Under the pieces are notes generated by a model that saw nothing but the letters and a program-made list of their open reading frames with translations, was not told the DNA's origin and made no database searches. The position numbers and the translations under genes were made by a program. Of a stretch of DNA of 35,091 nucleotides, positions 27,536-35,091 are shown one piece after another. Positions within the stretch are counted from its first letter, which is position 1; every line of letters starts with the position of its first letter. The DNA is from Nitrosomonadales bacterium (lineage in GTDB: Bacteria; Pseudomonadota; Gammaproteobacteria; Burkholderiales; Gallionellaceae), in NCBI GenBank assembly GCA_023259015.1, contig JAHFRC010000017.1:1-35091 (forward strand), read 5' to 3'.

Positions 27536-29001
27536 ACGACAGTTTTGCCCGCATGGTGATGAAAATTATTTATGTTTCATTCGCTGTATTGTTCGCCGCA
27601 CTCAACGCGCATGCCGCCGCGCTGCCTCCGCCCGTACGCGATGCCTTGCAGCAGGCGCATATCCCACTCGACAGCGTCGGCATCGAAGTGCGCGAGCTGG
27701 GCGCGCGCAGGCCGCTCATTGGCGTGAACGCCGAGCAACCGATGAATCCGGCTTCGACCATGAAGCTGCTCACCACCTACGCTGCACTGGATATCCTCGG
27801 TCCCGCCTACACCTGGAAGACAGAGGCGTATCTGGACGGCGAGCTGGAAAACGGCGTGCTGCAAGGCAACCTGATCCTGAAAGGTTATGGCGACCCGAAA
27901 TTCACCATCGAGCAATTCTGGCTATGGCTGCGCGAATTACGCGCGCGCGGGCTGCGCGAGATACACGGCGACCTGGTGCTGGATCGCAGTTTTTTCGATT
28001 TGCCCGCACACGACCCTGCCGCCTTCGACAACGACCCGGTGCGCGCCTACAATGTCGGGCCGGATGCGCTGTTGCTGAATTTCAACACCCTGCGCCTGCG
28101 CTACCTGCCTGACGGCAATACGCTGAAAATCATCAGCGAGCCGCCGCTGGAAGGCATAAGGCTGGATAACCAGCTCACGCCGCAAACTTCTCCGCACCCA
28201 TCGAAAAAGGGGTGCGACCAATGGGATGACGCCATCCGCGTGCAACCGGACGGCGACAGCGTTATTCTGCAAGGCGGCTATCCTGGCGAATGCGGCGAAC
28301 GGGAGCAGAATCTCAGCTTGATGCCGCACACGCGCTATGTGGAAGCCGTGTTTCGCGCGCTGTGGCAGGAACTCGGCGGCACGCTGAATGGAAAACAGCG
28401 TGAAGGGGTGGCAGGCGGCAACGCGCAACTCTTTGCCACACACCTGTCCGACCCGTTGAGCACGGTCATCCGCGACATCAATAAGTTCAGCAATAACGTC
28501 ATGGCGCGGCAGTTGTTCCTGACGCTGGGTGCTGCCGCATCTTCCCCTTCCGCCTTCAAGGGGGAAGGAGGCAATCATGCTTCCGGCAGCATCGAACGCA
28601 GCATCCAAGCTGTGCGTGGTTGGCTGCAAAAACAACAACTCGATTTTCCGGAGCTGGTGCTGGAAAACGGTGCGGGGCTATCCCGCACCGAGCGCATCAG
28701 CCCGCACAACATGGCGTTGTTGCTGCAAAGCGCCGCTGTTCATCCGTTCAGCGCCGAATTGCAAGCTTCGCTGCCCATCCTCGGCGTAGACGGTTCGGTG
28801 AAGAAGCGCCTCAGGGAAAGTTCCGCTGCCAGCCACGCCCACCTCAAGACCGGCACGCTGGAAGGCGTAAAAACCATCGCCGGTTACGTGCGCTCGCAAG
28901 GCGGCAAAGAATGGATCGTCGTGTTTTTCATCAACCATGCCAACGCCAAACATGGGCAGGCTGCGCAGGACGCGCTGATCGAGTGGGTGCAGGGAAGGTG
29001 A
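27532..29001 (+). CDS. dacB: D-alanyl-D-alanine carboxypeptidase/endopeptidase (PBP4 type)
   Basis: 489 residues with an N-terminal signal peptide (cleavage near AHAA). Catalytic motifs: Ser75-x-x-Lys78 (PASTMKLL), SNN (KFSNNVMA), and KTG (HLKTGTLEG). It trims and cleaves peptidoglycan cross-bridges in the periplasm. Between SNN and KTG, the stretch SSPSAFKGEGGNHASGS is low-complexity and comes from a palindromic DNA segment (28541-28567), probably an in-frame repeat insertion. A second low-complexity stretch, TSPHPSKKGCDQ, lies earlier. Start overlaps bioA by 4 nt. Confidence 0.95.
   Translation: MNDSFARMVMKIIYVSFAVLFAALNAHAAALPPPVRDALQQAHIPLDSVGIEVRELGARRPLIGVNAEQPMNPASTMKLLTTYAALDILGPAYTWKTEAYLDGELENGVLQGNLILKGYGDPKFTIEQFWLWLRELRARGLREIHGDLVLDRSFFDLPAHDPAAFDNDPVRAYNVGPDALLLNFNTLRLRYLPDGNTLKIISEPPLEGIRLDNQLTPQTSPHPSKKGCDQWDDAIRVQPDGDSVILQGGYPGECGEREQNLSLMPHTRYVEAVFRALWQELGGTLNGKQREGVAGGNAQLFATHLSDPLSTVIRDINKFSNNVMARQLFLTLGAAASSPSAFKGEGGNHASGSIERSIQAVRGWLQKQQLDFPELVLENGAGLSRTERISPHNMALLLQSAAVHPFSAELQASLPILGVDGSVKKRLRESSAASHAHLKTGTLEGVKTIAGYVRSQGGKEWIVVFFINHANAKHGQAAQDALIEWVQGR
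28541..28567. repeat. Palindromic repeat within dacB
   Basis: CTTCCCCTT (28541-28549) faces AAGGGGGAAG (28558-28567) with a short loop. It codes the SPSAFKGEGG stretch of DacB, which is not part of the PBP4 fold. Confidence 0.55.
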
Positions 29002-29007
29002 TGGTTT

Positions 29008-29036
29008 GCCGGGCCACCCCGGCGGTTTAGCTTTTG
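29008..29036 (+). terminator. Possible weak terminator after dacB
   Basis: GCCGGG CCAC CCCGGC (29008-29023) forms a 6-bp GC stem, followed by GGTTTAGCTTTT. It is 7 nt after the dacB stop, in the 75-bp gap before the convergent ubiD. The U-run is interrupted. Confidence 0.45.
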
Positions 29037-29076
29037 AATTTAATGGCTGATGGGCAACACATTGCCATCCAAAAAT

Positions 29077-30540
29077 TTACAACCCCAACTCCCCCCACAT
29101 CGCGTCCACCTTCGCCTTCACCGCCGCGTTCATGACGATGGGTGTGCCCCATTCGCGCTGGGTTTCACCCGGCCATTTGTTGGTGGCATCCAGCCCCATT
29201 TTGCCGCCCAACCCCGATACCGGGCTGGCGAAGTCGAGATAATCTATCGGGGTATTTTCCACCAGCAGCACATCGCGCACCGGGTCAACGCGCGTGGTCA
29301 TCGCCCAGATAACTTCTTTCCAATCGCGTACGTTTATGTCGTCGTCCACCACGATGATGAATTTGGTGTACATGAACTGGCGCAGGTAGGACCAGATGCC
29401 GAACATCACGCGCTTGGCGTGGCCCGGATACTGTTTCTTTATGGACACTACCGCCAGCCGATATGAGCAGCCTTCCGGGGGTAGATAGAAATCCGTGATT
29501 TCGGGAAACTGTTTTTGCAGCAGCGGCACGAATAATTCGTTCAGCGCCACGCCCAGCATGGCCGGTTCGTCCGGCGGCTTGCCGGTGTAGGTGGAGTGGT
29601 AGATCGGGTCGCGCCGCATGGAGATGCGTTGTATGGTGAACACCGGAAATTTTTCCTGTTCATTGTAATAGCCGGTGTGGTCACCGTAAGGGCCTTCAAG
29701 CGCGGTTTCGTTCGGGTGGATTACGCCTTCCAGCACGATTTCGGCAGAGGCGGGCACTTGCAAATCGCTGCCGATGCACTTCACCAATTCGGTCTTTGCG
29801 CCGCGCAGCAACCCGGCGAATTGATATTCGGACAATGAATCCGGCACCGGCGAAACCGCGCCAAGGATAGTCGCCGGGTCGGCGCCGATCACCACCGCGA
29901 CATGGAATGGTTCATTCGGGTGCTGCGCGCACCAATCGCGGTAATCCAGCGCACCGCCGCGATGCGCCAGCCAGCGCATGATGGTCTTGTTTCTGCCGAT
30001 CACCTGCTGGCGGTAGATGCCAAGGTTCTGGCGCGGCTTGTTCGGGCCGCGCGTGACTACCAGACCCCATGTGATCAAGGGCGCAACATCGCCCGGCCAG
30101 CAGTGCTGGATGGGCAGCCTGCACAGATCCACCTCGCTACCTTCCCAAACGATTTCCTGGCAAGGCGCACTCGGCACCACCTTGGGCGACATATTCAATA
30201 CCTGTTTCAGCACTGGCCATTTTTCCCAAGCGTCTTTCAGGCCCTTGGGTGCTTCCGGTTCTTTCAGGTAAGCCAGCAGCTTGCCCAATTCGCGCAATGC
30301 GGCGGTGGATTCCTCACCCATACCCAGTGCCACGCGGCGTGGTGCGCCGAACAGGTTCGCCAGCACCGGCATGTTGTGTCCGGTAGGTTTTTCGAAAAGC
30401 ACCGCAGGGCCCTGTGCGTGTAGCACACGGTCGCATATTTCCGTCATTTCCAGATGTGGCGAAACCGGTGTGGTGACGCGTTTCAGTTCGCCCAGTTTTT
30501 CCAGTTGCGCGGTGAAATCGCGCAGATCGTTATATTTCAT
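29077..30540 (-). CDS. ubiD: UbiD family decarboxylase (3-octaprenyl-4-hydroxybenzoate carboxy-lyase)
   Basis: 487 residues, normal length. Uses prenylated FMN to decarboxylate the ubiquinone precursor. Visible signatures are [66 protein letters not shown] (catalytic acid segment), and [16 protein letters not shown]. The prFMN synthase UbiX is not in this window. The ribosome site AAGGAG lies inside a short hairpin. Confidence 0.96.
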   Translation of the reverse strand: MKYNDLRDFTAQLEKLGELKRVTTPVSPHLEMTEICDRVLHAQGPAVLFEKPTGHNMPVLANLFGAPRRVALGMGEESTAALRELGKLLAYLKEPEAPKGLKDAWEKWPVLKQVLNMSPKVVPSAPCQEIVWEGSEVDLCRLPIQHCWPGDVAPLITWGLVVTRGPNKPRQNLGIYRQQVIGRNKTIMRWLAHRGGALDYRDWCAQHPNEPFHVAVVIGADPATILGAVSPVPDSLSEYQFAGLLRGAKTELVKCIGSDLQVPASAEIVLEGVIHPNETALEGPYGDHTGYYNEQEKFPVFTIQRISMRRDPIYHSTYTGKPPDEPAMLGVALNELFVPLLQKQFPEITDFYLPPEGCSYRLAVVSIKKQYPGHAKRVMFGIWSYLRQFMYTKFIIVVDDDINVRDWKEVIWAMTTRVDPVRDVLLVENTPIDYLDFASPVSGLGGKMGLDATNKWPGETQREWGTPIVMNAAVKAKVDAMWGELGL

Positions 30541-30544
30541 ATAT

Positions 30545-30559
30545 TGCTCCTTTGGAGCA
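30545..30559 (-). promoter_or_regulatory. Hairpin covering the ubiD ribosome site
   Basis: TGCTCC AAA GGAGCA on the minus strand forms a 6-bp stem whose GGAG is the ribosome site, 5 nt before the ubiD ATG. It could lower translation initiation; effect untested. Confidence 0.4.
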
Positions 30560-30655
30560 GTTGCCAGTTGGTAGTTGTTAGCCGCCAGTTAAAACAGCGT
30601 GGTGAATTAAAAGCAATGCGCAACACCAACTAACGACTAATGACTAACGTCTGCC
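30560..30655. repeat. Imperfect inverted repeat upstream of ubiD
   Basis: CCAGTTGGTAGTTGTTAG-type words on the left and ACCAACTAACGACTAATGACTAACG-type words on the right mirror each other. It sits between ubiD and the acyltransferase pair and separates the two transcripts. Confidence 0.4.
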
Positions 30656-30660
30656 GACTA

Positions 30661-31530
30661 CTAATAAAATCTTTTTTCGCCCTCTGGGCGAGTCTTAAAT
30701 CGTTTGTGCAACCAGAAATACTGCTCCGGCATTTCACGCACACGCTGCTCAATAAATTCATTTACGCGGCGCGTATCGGCTGCCAAGTCGCCAGTCGGAT
30801 AATTATCCCATGCCGGATAGTATCTCACCTCATAGCCGCGTCCGCCGGGGAGCACGCGCGAAATACACGGCACCACGCGCGCGCCCGTTATCTTTGCCAG
30901 CCGTGACACGGTGGTCAGCGTGGAAGCTGGCACGCCAAAAAAAGGAATGAACAATGCATCCTTGGCCGCAAAATCCTGGTCCGGCAAATAATAAAACGGC
31001 AAGCCATCGCGCAATGCCCTCACTACCGGAAGCATTCCCTCTTGCCGTGAATAAAGCAACTGCTTCCCGAAACGGCTTCGGCCCCGCAGCAGCAGTTCAT
31101 GGAAAAACGGATTCTTTTGTTTGGAATATACGCTGACCGAATTGATATATTGGCTCATCGAGGATCCACCCACATCCAGCGCGACAAAGTGCGGTGCCAG
31201 GACGATTGCCGGGCCATCCTGCACCGCCTTGAAGTGCTCCAGGCCTACCACCTTGATTAGCCGCTGAATACGCCCCTTGCTGCTCCACCACAGGATGCCG
31301 CGCTCAAGAAGACAGCGTGCGAATACGCGGAAATGCGCCCTGACCAATGCGCTACGCTCGCTTTCGCTCATTTCCGGGAAACATAGGCGCAGGTTGATGC
31401 TTGCCACCTTTCTCCGTTCAGCGCCAAACGCATAGAGCAACATACCCAAGGCATTGCCAACCCATGCAAGGGTCGGCAATGGCAAAAAGTGCAGCAGCCA
31501 GATCATGAAAATACCGAGGCGGACCATCAT
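30661..31530 (-). CDS. Lipid A biosynthesis acyltransferase (LpxL/HtrB family)
   Basis: 289 residues with an N-terminal membrane anchor. The HX4D/E acyltransferase motif reads APHFVALDVGG (His and Asp spaced by four). FYYLPDQDF matches the second conserved block. Such enzymes add a secondary acyl chain to Kdo2-lipid IVA at the inner membrane. The start overlaps the previous acyltransferase by 4 nt, so the two genes are an operon. Confidence 0.92.
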   Translation of the reverse strand: MMVRLGIFMIWLLHFLPLPTLAWVGNALGMLLYAFGAERRKVASINLRLCFPEMSESERSALVRAHFRVFARCLLERGILWWSSKGRIQRLIKVVGLEHFKAVQDGPAIVLAPHFVALDVGGSSMSQYINSVSVYSKQKNPFFHELLLRGRSRFGKQLLYSRQEGMLPVVRALRDGLPFYYLPDQDFAAKDALFIPFFGVPASTLTTVSRLAKITGARVVPCISRVLPGGRGYEVRYYPAWDNYPTGDLAADTRRVNEFIEQRVREMPEQYFWLHKRFKTRPEGEKRFY

Positions 31531-32459
31531 GCGGTTTTTCTTTCATGCGGCGTGGGCGGTTCGATACCGGCAGGAATTTTGTAGCGGTTATAGCTCCACA
31601 GGTATTGCGTGGGGCAGGCGCGCACCACTTTTTCCAGCGCCGCATTTATCTGCCTCGTGACAGGTAAGTTCGCTACGAATTCCAACGGCGTAATATGGAT
31701 TATATAACCCACCCCCTTTGGCAAGCGCTCGGCATAAGCCATCAGCACGGTTGCCCCGCTCGATTCAGCCAGGCGTCCCACCAGCGTCATGGTATAAGCC
31801 GGTCGCCCGAAAAAATCTGCCCACTCCCCCTCACCCTTGCCGGGTACTTGATCAGGCAGCAACCCTATGGCCTCGCCGCGCTTGAGCGCCTTATATAGTA
31901 GGCGTACACCACTTACATCGGTGCGCGCCAGCCGTATCTGGCCGTGCTCGCGCCCACTACGCATCACCGCCTCCAGCCATGCCAACTTGGGGGGGCGATA
32001 CAACACTGTAATGGGAATTGATTCAGCCGCGTATGTTGCGGATATTTCGAAACACCCCAGATGCGGCGTCAAGAAAATTATTCCCTTGCCGCGCGCGCGC
32101 GCCGCTTCGACATGCTCCCACCCGTGGCACATCTTGACACTGGGCACTATTTCCTCCAGCGATCGGCACCATAACCACGGCAACTCGGCTACTCCCTTGC
32201 CTGCTTCTGCAATGCTGGCGCTGAGCACTTGGCGAAAATTTTCTTCAGGACAGTTTCCCATTTCATACCTGAGATTCTCGCGCAAGCGCCGCGCATAATT
32301 ACCGGACAGCCAATATGTCATCCAGCCCAGCAGGGCGCCAAGCCGGTGTAATGTACTAAGCGGCAAGTGGGCTGCCAAATCAAACAGCCAAACAACAATG
32401 GAAGAGCGCATGGATAGATACAGCAGAGTTTTGTTATAATACGCACCCTTAGTTATCAT
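31527..32459 (-). CDS. Lipid A biosynthesis acyltransferase (LpxL/LpxM family), first gene of the pair
   Basis: 310 residues as given. The motif [10 protein letters not shown] holds the HX4E pattern and GLLPDQVPG the second block. The start at 32459 may be too early: the metK promoter (plus strand) overlaps the first 16 codons, and an ATG at 32411 ([11 protein letters not shown]) begins nearer the expected anchor, giving 294 residues. Neither start has a strong ribosome site. The two genes probably add different secondary acyl chains. Confidence 0.9.
   Translation of the reverse strand: MITKGAYYNKTLLYLSMRSSIVVWLFDLAAHLPLSTLHRLGALLGWMTYWLSGNYARRLRENLRYEMGNCPEENFRQVLSASIAEAGKGVAELPWLWCRSLEEIVPSVKMCHGWEHVEAARARGKGIIFLTPHLGCFEISATYAAESIPITVLYRPPKLAWLEAVMRSGREHGQIRLARTDVSGVRLLYKALKRGEAIGLLPDQVPGKGEGEWADFFGRPAYTMTLVGRLAESSGATVLMAYAERLPKGVGYIIHITPLEFVANLPVTRQINAALEKVVRACPTQYLWSYNRYKIPAGIEPPTPHERKTA
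32411..32440 (+). promoter_or_regulatory. metK promoter
   Basis: TGGATA (32411-32416), 18 bp, TATAAT (32435-32440). The start site should be near 32447, giving a leader of about 36 nt, too short for a SAM riboswitch. It lies across the 5' end of the divergent acyltransferase. Confidence 0.6.
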
Positions 32460-32482
32460 TCAGAAAGACATACTGGAGTGCA

Positions 32483-33646
32483 ATGAACGAATTTCTATTT
32501 ACATCCGAATCGGTTTCCGAAGGTCACCCTGATAAAGTTGCGGATCAGATTTCCGATTCCATTCTGGACGCCATATTAACCCAAGACAAGTATGCGCGGG
32601 TAGCTGCGGAAACGCTGTGCAACACCGGGCTGGTTGTGCTGGCCGGCGAGATAACCACATCCGCCAATGTTGACTATATCCAGGTCGCCCGCGAAACTCT
32701 CAAGCGCATTGGTTACGACAACACCGAATACGGCATTGACTACAAGGGCTGCGCCGTATTGGTTGCCTATGACAAGCAAAGTCCGGACATTGCCCAAGGC
32801 GTAAACAAGGCATATGACGACAACCTTGGGCAGGGCGCTGGCGACCAGGGGCTGATGTTCGGTTATGCTTGCGACGAGACTGACACCCTGATGCCCTTGC
32901 CGATATATCTTGCGCACCGCCTCGTCGAACGTCAGTCGATGTTGCGCAAGGATGGCCGCCTGCCGTGGTTGCGTCCGGACGCCAAATCTCAAGTGACGAT
33001 CCGCTATGTCGATGGCAAGCCGCATTCCATCGACACCGTTGTTCTATCCACCCAGCATGCGCCGGATATCTCACTCGAAAATCTGCGTGAGGGCGTGATC
33101 GAAGAAGTCATCAAGCCTGTTTTGCCCAAGGATTTGGTCAAGGGAGAAATCAAATACCTGGTGAACCCGACCGGGCGTTTCGTCGTCGGCGGACCGCAGG
33201 GTGACTGCGGGCTGACCGGGCGCAAGATCATCGTGGATACCTACGGCGGCGCGGCGCCTCATGGCGGCGGCGCATTTTCCGGCAAGGATCCGTCGAAGGT
33301 AGACCGTTCCGCTGCTTATGCAGGCCGTTACGTGGCGAAGAATATCGTGGCGGCGGGGTTGGCCAGCAAATGCCTGATCCAGGTTTCCTATGCGATTGGC
33401 GTGGCGCACCCAACCAGCGTCTGGATTACTACATTTGGCACCGGCAAAATTTCCGATGAGAAGATCGCGGAACTGGTGAAGAAACATTTCGACTTGCGCC
33501 CAAAAGGCATTGTAAACGCGCTTAACCTGCTACGGCCGATTTACAATAAGACTGCCGCTTATGGCCACTTTGGACGCGAAGAGCCGGAGTTTACGTGGGA
33601 GATGACGGACAAGACGGCAGCATTGCGCGTGGATGCTGAGCTATAA
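32483..33646 (+). CDS. metK: S-adenosylmethionine synthetase
   Basis: 387 residues. Makes SAM from methionine and ATP. Motifs: [16 protein letters not shown] near residue 10, [12 protein letters not shown], and [20 protein letters not shown], ending [15 protein letters not shown]. The ribosome site is GGAG, 6 nt before ATG. No ahcY follows. Instead, an AT-rich spacer leads to nirK. Confidence 0.99.
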   Translation: MNEFLFTSESVSEGHPDKVADQISDSILDAILTQDKYARVAAETLCNTGLVVLAGEITTSANVDYIQVARETLKRIGYDNTEYGIDYKGCAVLVAYDKQSPDIAQGVNKAYDDNLGQGAGDQGLMFGYACDETDTLMPLPIYLAHRLVERQSMLRKDGRLPWLRPDAKSQVTIRYVDGKPHSIDTVVLSTQHAPDISLENLREGVIEEVIKPVLPKDLVKGEIKYLVNPTGRFVVGGPQGDCGLTGRKIIVDTYGGAAPHGGGAFSGKDPSKVDRSAAYAGRYVAKNIVAAGLASKCLIQVSYAIGVAHPTSVWITTFGTGKISDEKIAELVKKHFDLRPKGIVNALNLLRPIYNKTAAYGHFGREEPEFTWEMTDKTAALRVDAEL

Positions 33647-33769
33647 AAACAGCTTGGTTGGCGAAATTTATTTGGAAGCGTAATTTGTTTGCAAGTTTTG
33701 TGGGCAAAATGGAAAGAGCGCATCAAACCATGATGGTTCAACATTCTTCTTGGTTTTTATCCATGAAAT

Positions 33770-33783
33770 TTGATATATGTCAA
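33770..33783. promoter_or_regulatory. FNR/ANR-like site
   Basis: TTGATATATGTCAA differs from TTGAT-N4-ATCAA by one base. It is about 230 bp before the nirK ATG, far for a classical class II activator, so it would need a start site near 33818. AT-rich surroundings make a chance match possible. The stretch 33647-34010 has no gene. Confidence 0.35.
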
Positions 33784-33882
33784 AGAAAATTTGAGTTCAG
33801 ACAACCAGAATTAGGGCTAGCCATATTGCTGAATCAAACTTTGCGTCAAACGTGAGCAATATCGGATTGAAATAACACCTAA

Positions 33883-33902
33883 GGTGCAAAAAATAATGCA
33901 CC
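33883..33902. promoter_or_regulatory. Palindrome upstream of nirK (possible repressor or activator site)
   Basis: GGTGCA, 8 bp, TGCACC, with an overlapping CACCT A AGGTG at 33876-33886. A TAGTAT at 33921-33926 could be the -10 of nirK, which would put the palindrome near -50 to -30. It loosely resembles NsrR sites, but spacing and bases are not exact. Confidence 0.35.
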
Positions 33903-34010
33903 CAGTAAAAAAGTTTTTTGTAGTATTTGTGCTTGTCCATTCTGCCGGTGGCACATTTTTGACTTGTGGTACGTTTAATTAACCAGCAAAACTAAGGGAA
34001 GGGAATCATT

Positions 34011-35036
34011 ATGAAATTAAGTGCAATTATCGGGGCGCTGTCACTGGGTATGTTGACATTTGGCTCTTCGGCAACATGGGCTGCAGGCGCTGAACCAGTA
34101 AGCATTGTGCAAGACCCAACAGCAGTAGGAACGCCTGTAGGCAAGCGTGGCCCAACAACGGTCAAGTTTCGTCTGGAAGCTCAGGAAGTAAACGGTGTTC
34201 TTGACGCTGCCGCCAAGACTTCATTCACCTATTGGACATTTAACGGTAAGGTTCCTGGCCCTATGCTGCGTGCTCGCGTCGGCGACACCATTGAAGTTAC
34301 AATGGCCAATGCCAAAACCAGCGCTTTGATCCATAACGTTGACTTGCATGCAGTGTGGGGTCAAGGTGGCGGTGCTGCGTTGACCAGCGTTGCTCCGGGT
34401 GAAGAGAAGACATTTACCTTCAAGGCGACGACCCCAGGCCTGTTTGTATATCACTGCGCTACCACAGTGATTCCGCAGCATATCTCGAGCGGCATGTATG
34501 GCTTGATCCTGATCGAACCAGAAGGCGGACTGCCAAAGGTTGACAAGGAATTCTACGTGATGCAAGGCGACATGTATGCTGAAGGCGCTGGCCCGCATAA
34601 GGATTTCAGCATGGATTTGATGATGAAAGAGCAACCCACTAACGTGGTTATGAACGGTTCTGCTGCTGCCTTGGCAGGAGCTCCGATGAAGGCCAAAGTA
34701 GGCGACAACGTCCGCGTTTTCTTCGGTGTTGGCGGTCCTAACCTGACCTCGGCTTTCCACGCAATTGGTACTATCTTCGACAAGGTTTATCCTGAGGCTG
34801 CCATTGATGAGAAGAGCGTGCATCATAACGTGCAGACTACTGTAGTGCCTCCTGGCGGAGCTGTTATGGTGGAATTCAAGGCGCGCGTTCCAGCCAAGTA
34901 CATTTTGGTTGACCATGCTTTGACCCGCCTGATGAAGGGTAACGTTGCCATCCTGCAAGCAGAAGGCCCAGATCAGCCTGATCTGTTCCGTGCAGGCAAG
35001 GCAGATGCAAAGCCAGCCGCACCAGCCAAGAAGTAA
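34011..35036 (+). CDS. nirK: Copper-containing nitrite reductase NirK (AniA-like)
   Basis: 341 residues with a signal peptide (about 1-25, TWAA). Reduces nitrite to nitric oxide in the periplasm as a trimer of two-cupredoxin-domain subunits. All copper ligands are present. Type 1: His108, Cys149, His157, Met162. Type 2: His113, His148, and His302 in VDHAL. The catalytic residues are Asp111 and His250 (in GGPNLTSAFHAIG). GMYGLILIEP, KVDKEFYVMQGD and LVDH are shared with AniA, so it belongs to that class rather than the blue/green classical group. The residues between Cys149 and His157 (ATTVIPQ) are unlike the usual P-G-M pattern. The Lys/Ala/Pro tail after residue 325 is a linker-like end. Ribosome site AAGGGAAGGG. 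No nor or nar genes are adjacent. Confidence 0.96.
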   Translation: MKLSAIIGALSLGMLTFGSSATWAAGAEPVSIVQDPTAVGTPVGKRGPTTVKFRLEAQEVNGVLDAAAKTSFTYWTFNGKVPGPMLRARVGDTIEVTMANAKTSALIHNVDLHAVWGQGGGAALTSVAPGEEKTFTFKATTPGLFVYHCATTVIPQHISSGMYGLILIEPEGGLPKVDKEFYVMQGDMYAEGAGPHKDFSMDLMMKEQPTNVVMNGSAAALAGAPMKAKVGDNVRVFFGVGGPNLTSAFHAIGTIFDKVYPEAAIDEKSVHHNVQTTVVPPGGAVMVEFKARVPAKYILVDHALTRLMKGNVAILQAEGPDQPDLFRAGKADAKPAAPAKK

Positions 35037-35058
35037 TCAGAAAAAAAGTGTAGCTCAG

Positions 35059-35090
35059 GAGCAAGGCTTAACCGCCTTGCTCTTTTTTTA
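35059..35090 (+). terminator. Rho-independent terminator of nirK
   Basis: A perfect 9-bp stem GAGCAAGGC (35059-35067) with GCCTTGCTC (35074-35082) and a 6-nt loop, followed by seven T. 22 nt after the nirK stop, so nirK is probably transcribed alone. Confidence 0.95.
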
Positions 35091-35091
35091 T

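Noticed and set aside
32440-32482. SAM riboswitch in the metK leader
   Set aside because: The leader is only about 36 nt and shows no riboswitch-like stems.
33658-33855. 65-codon plus frame after metK
   Set aside because: Low-complexity, AT-rich, no ribosome site; lies in a probable regulatory spacer.

Overview
The window is a stretch of chromosome that most resembles the iron- or nitrite-oxidising family Gallionellaceae (Betaproteobacteria). This is inferred from gene neighbourhoods and protein character, not from a marker gene: no rRNA or tRNA was found. The supporting neighbourhoods are the block of two M16 peptidases, rsmD, coaD and a ferredoxin facing ftsYEX, the run xseB-ispA-dxs-folE2, the set mlaFEDCB without mlaA, a groESL operon under CIRCE, and an AniA-like nitrite reductase NirK.

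Layout. 1-950: remnant of a DUF4160/DUF2442 gene pair (DUF4160 internally deleted), bracketed by an imperfect direct repeat, followed by a stretch without a gene. 953-4983 (minus): two M16 peptidases, rsmD, coaD and a 2[4Fe-4S] ferredoxin. 5095-7652 (plus): ftsY, ftsE, ftsX. 7781-10965 (minus): flagellar island fliW, flgM, fliC. Here flgM is split by a 122-bp palindromic REPIN/MITE-like element with a 4-bp target duplication, and removing it restores the frame exactly. 11112-13082: a divergent pair of unknown genes, a lipoprotein and a membrane-anchored coiled-coil protein. 13192-16216 (minus): mlaFEDCB phospholipid transport. 16769-20618 (plus): xseB, ispA, dxs, folE2. 20685-21392: a class I glutamine amidotransferase. 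21719-23970 (minus): groESL with terminator, structured leader, CIRCE operator and promoter. 24026-26046 (minus): a GAF-GAF-HD-GYP protein and a small basic protein. 26225-29001 (plus): bioA and dacB. 29077-32459 (minus): ubiD and two lipid A acyltransferases. 32483-33646 (plus): metK with its promoter. 34011-35090 (plus): nirK with possible regulatory sites and a strong terminator.

Most genes are housekeeping: envelope lipids (mla, lpxL-like), isoprenoids and ubiquinone (dxs, ispA, ubiD), cofactors (coaD, bioA, folE2), protein targeting and division (ftsY, ftsEX), and folding (groESL). The accessory signals are the interrupted anti-sigma factor beside flagellin and FliW, the eroded DUF4160 gene, the rsmD gene with no canonical start codon, several short palindromic repeats that have entered gene ends or coding sequence, and a nirK gene next to metK.
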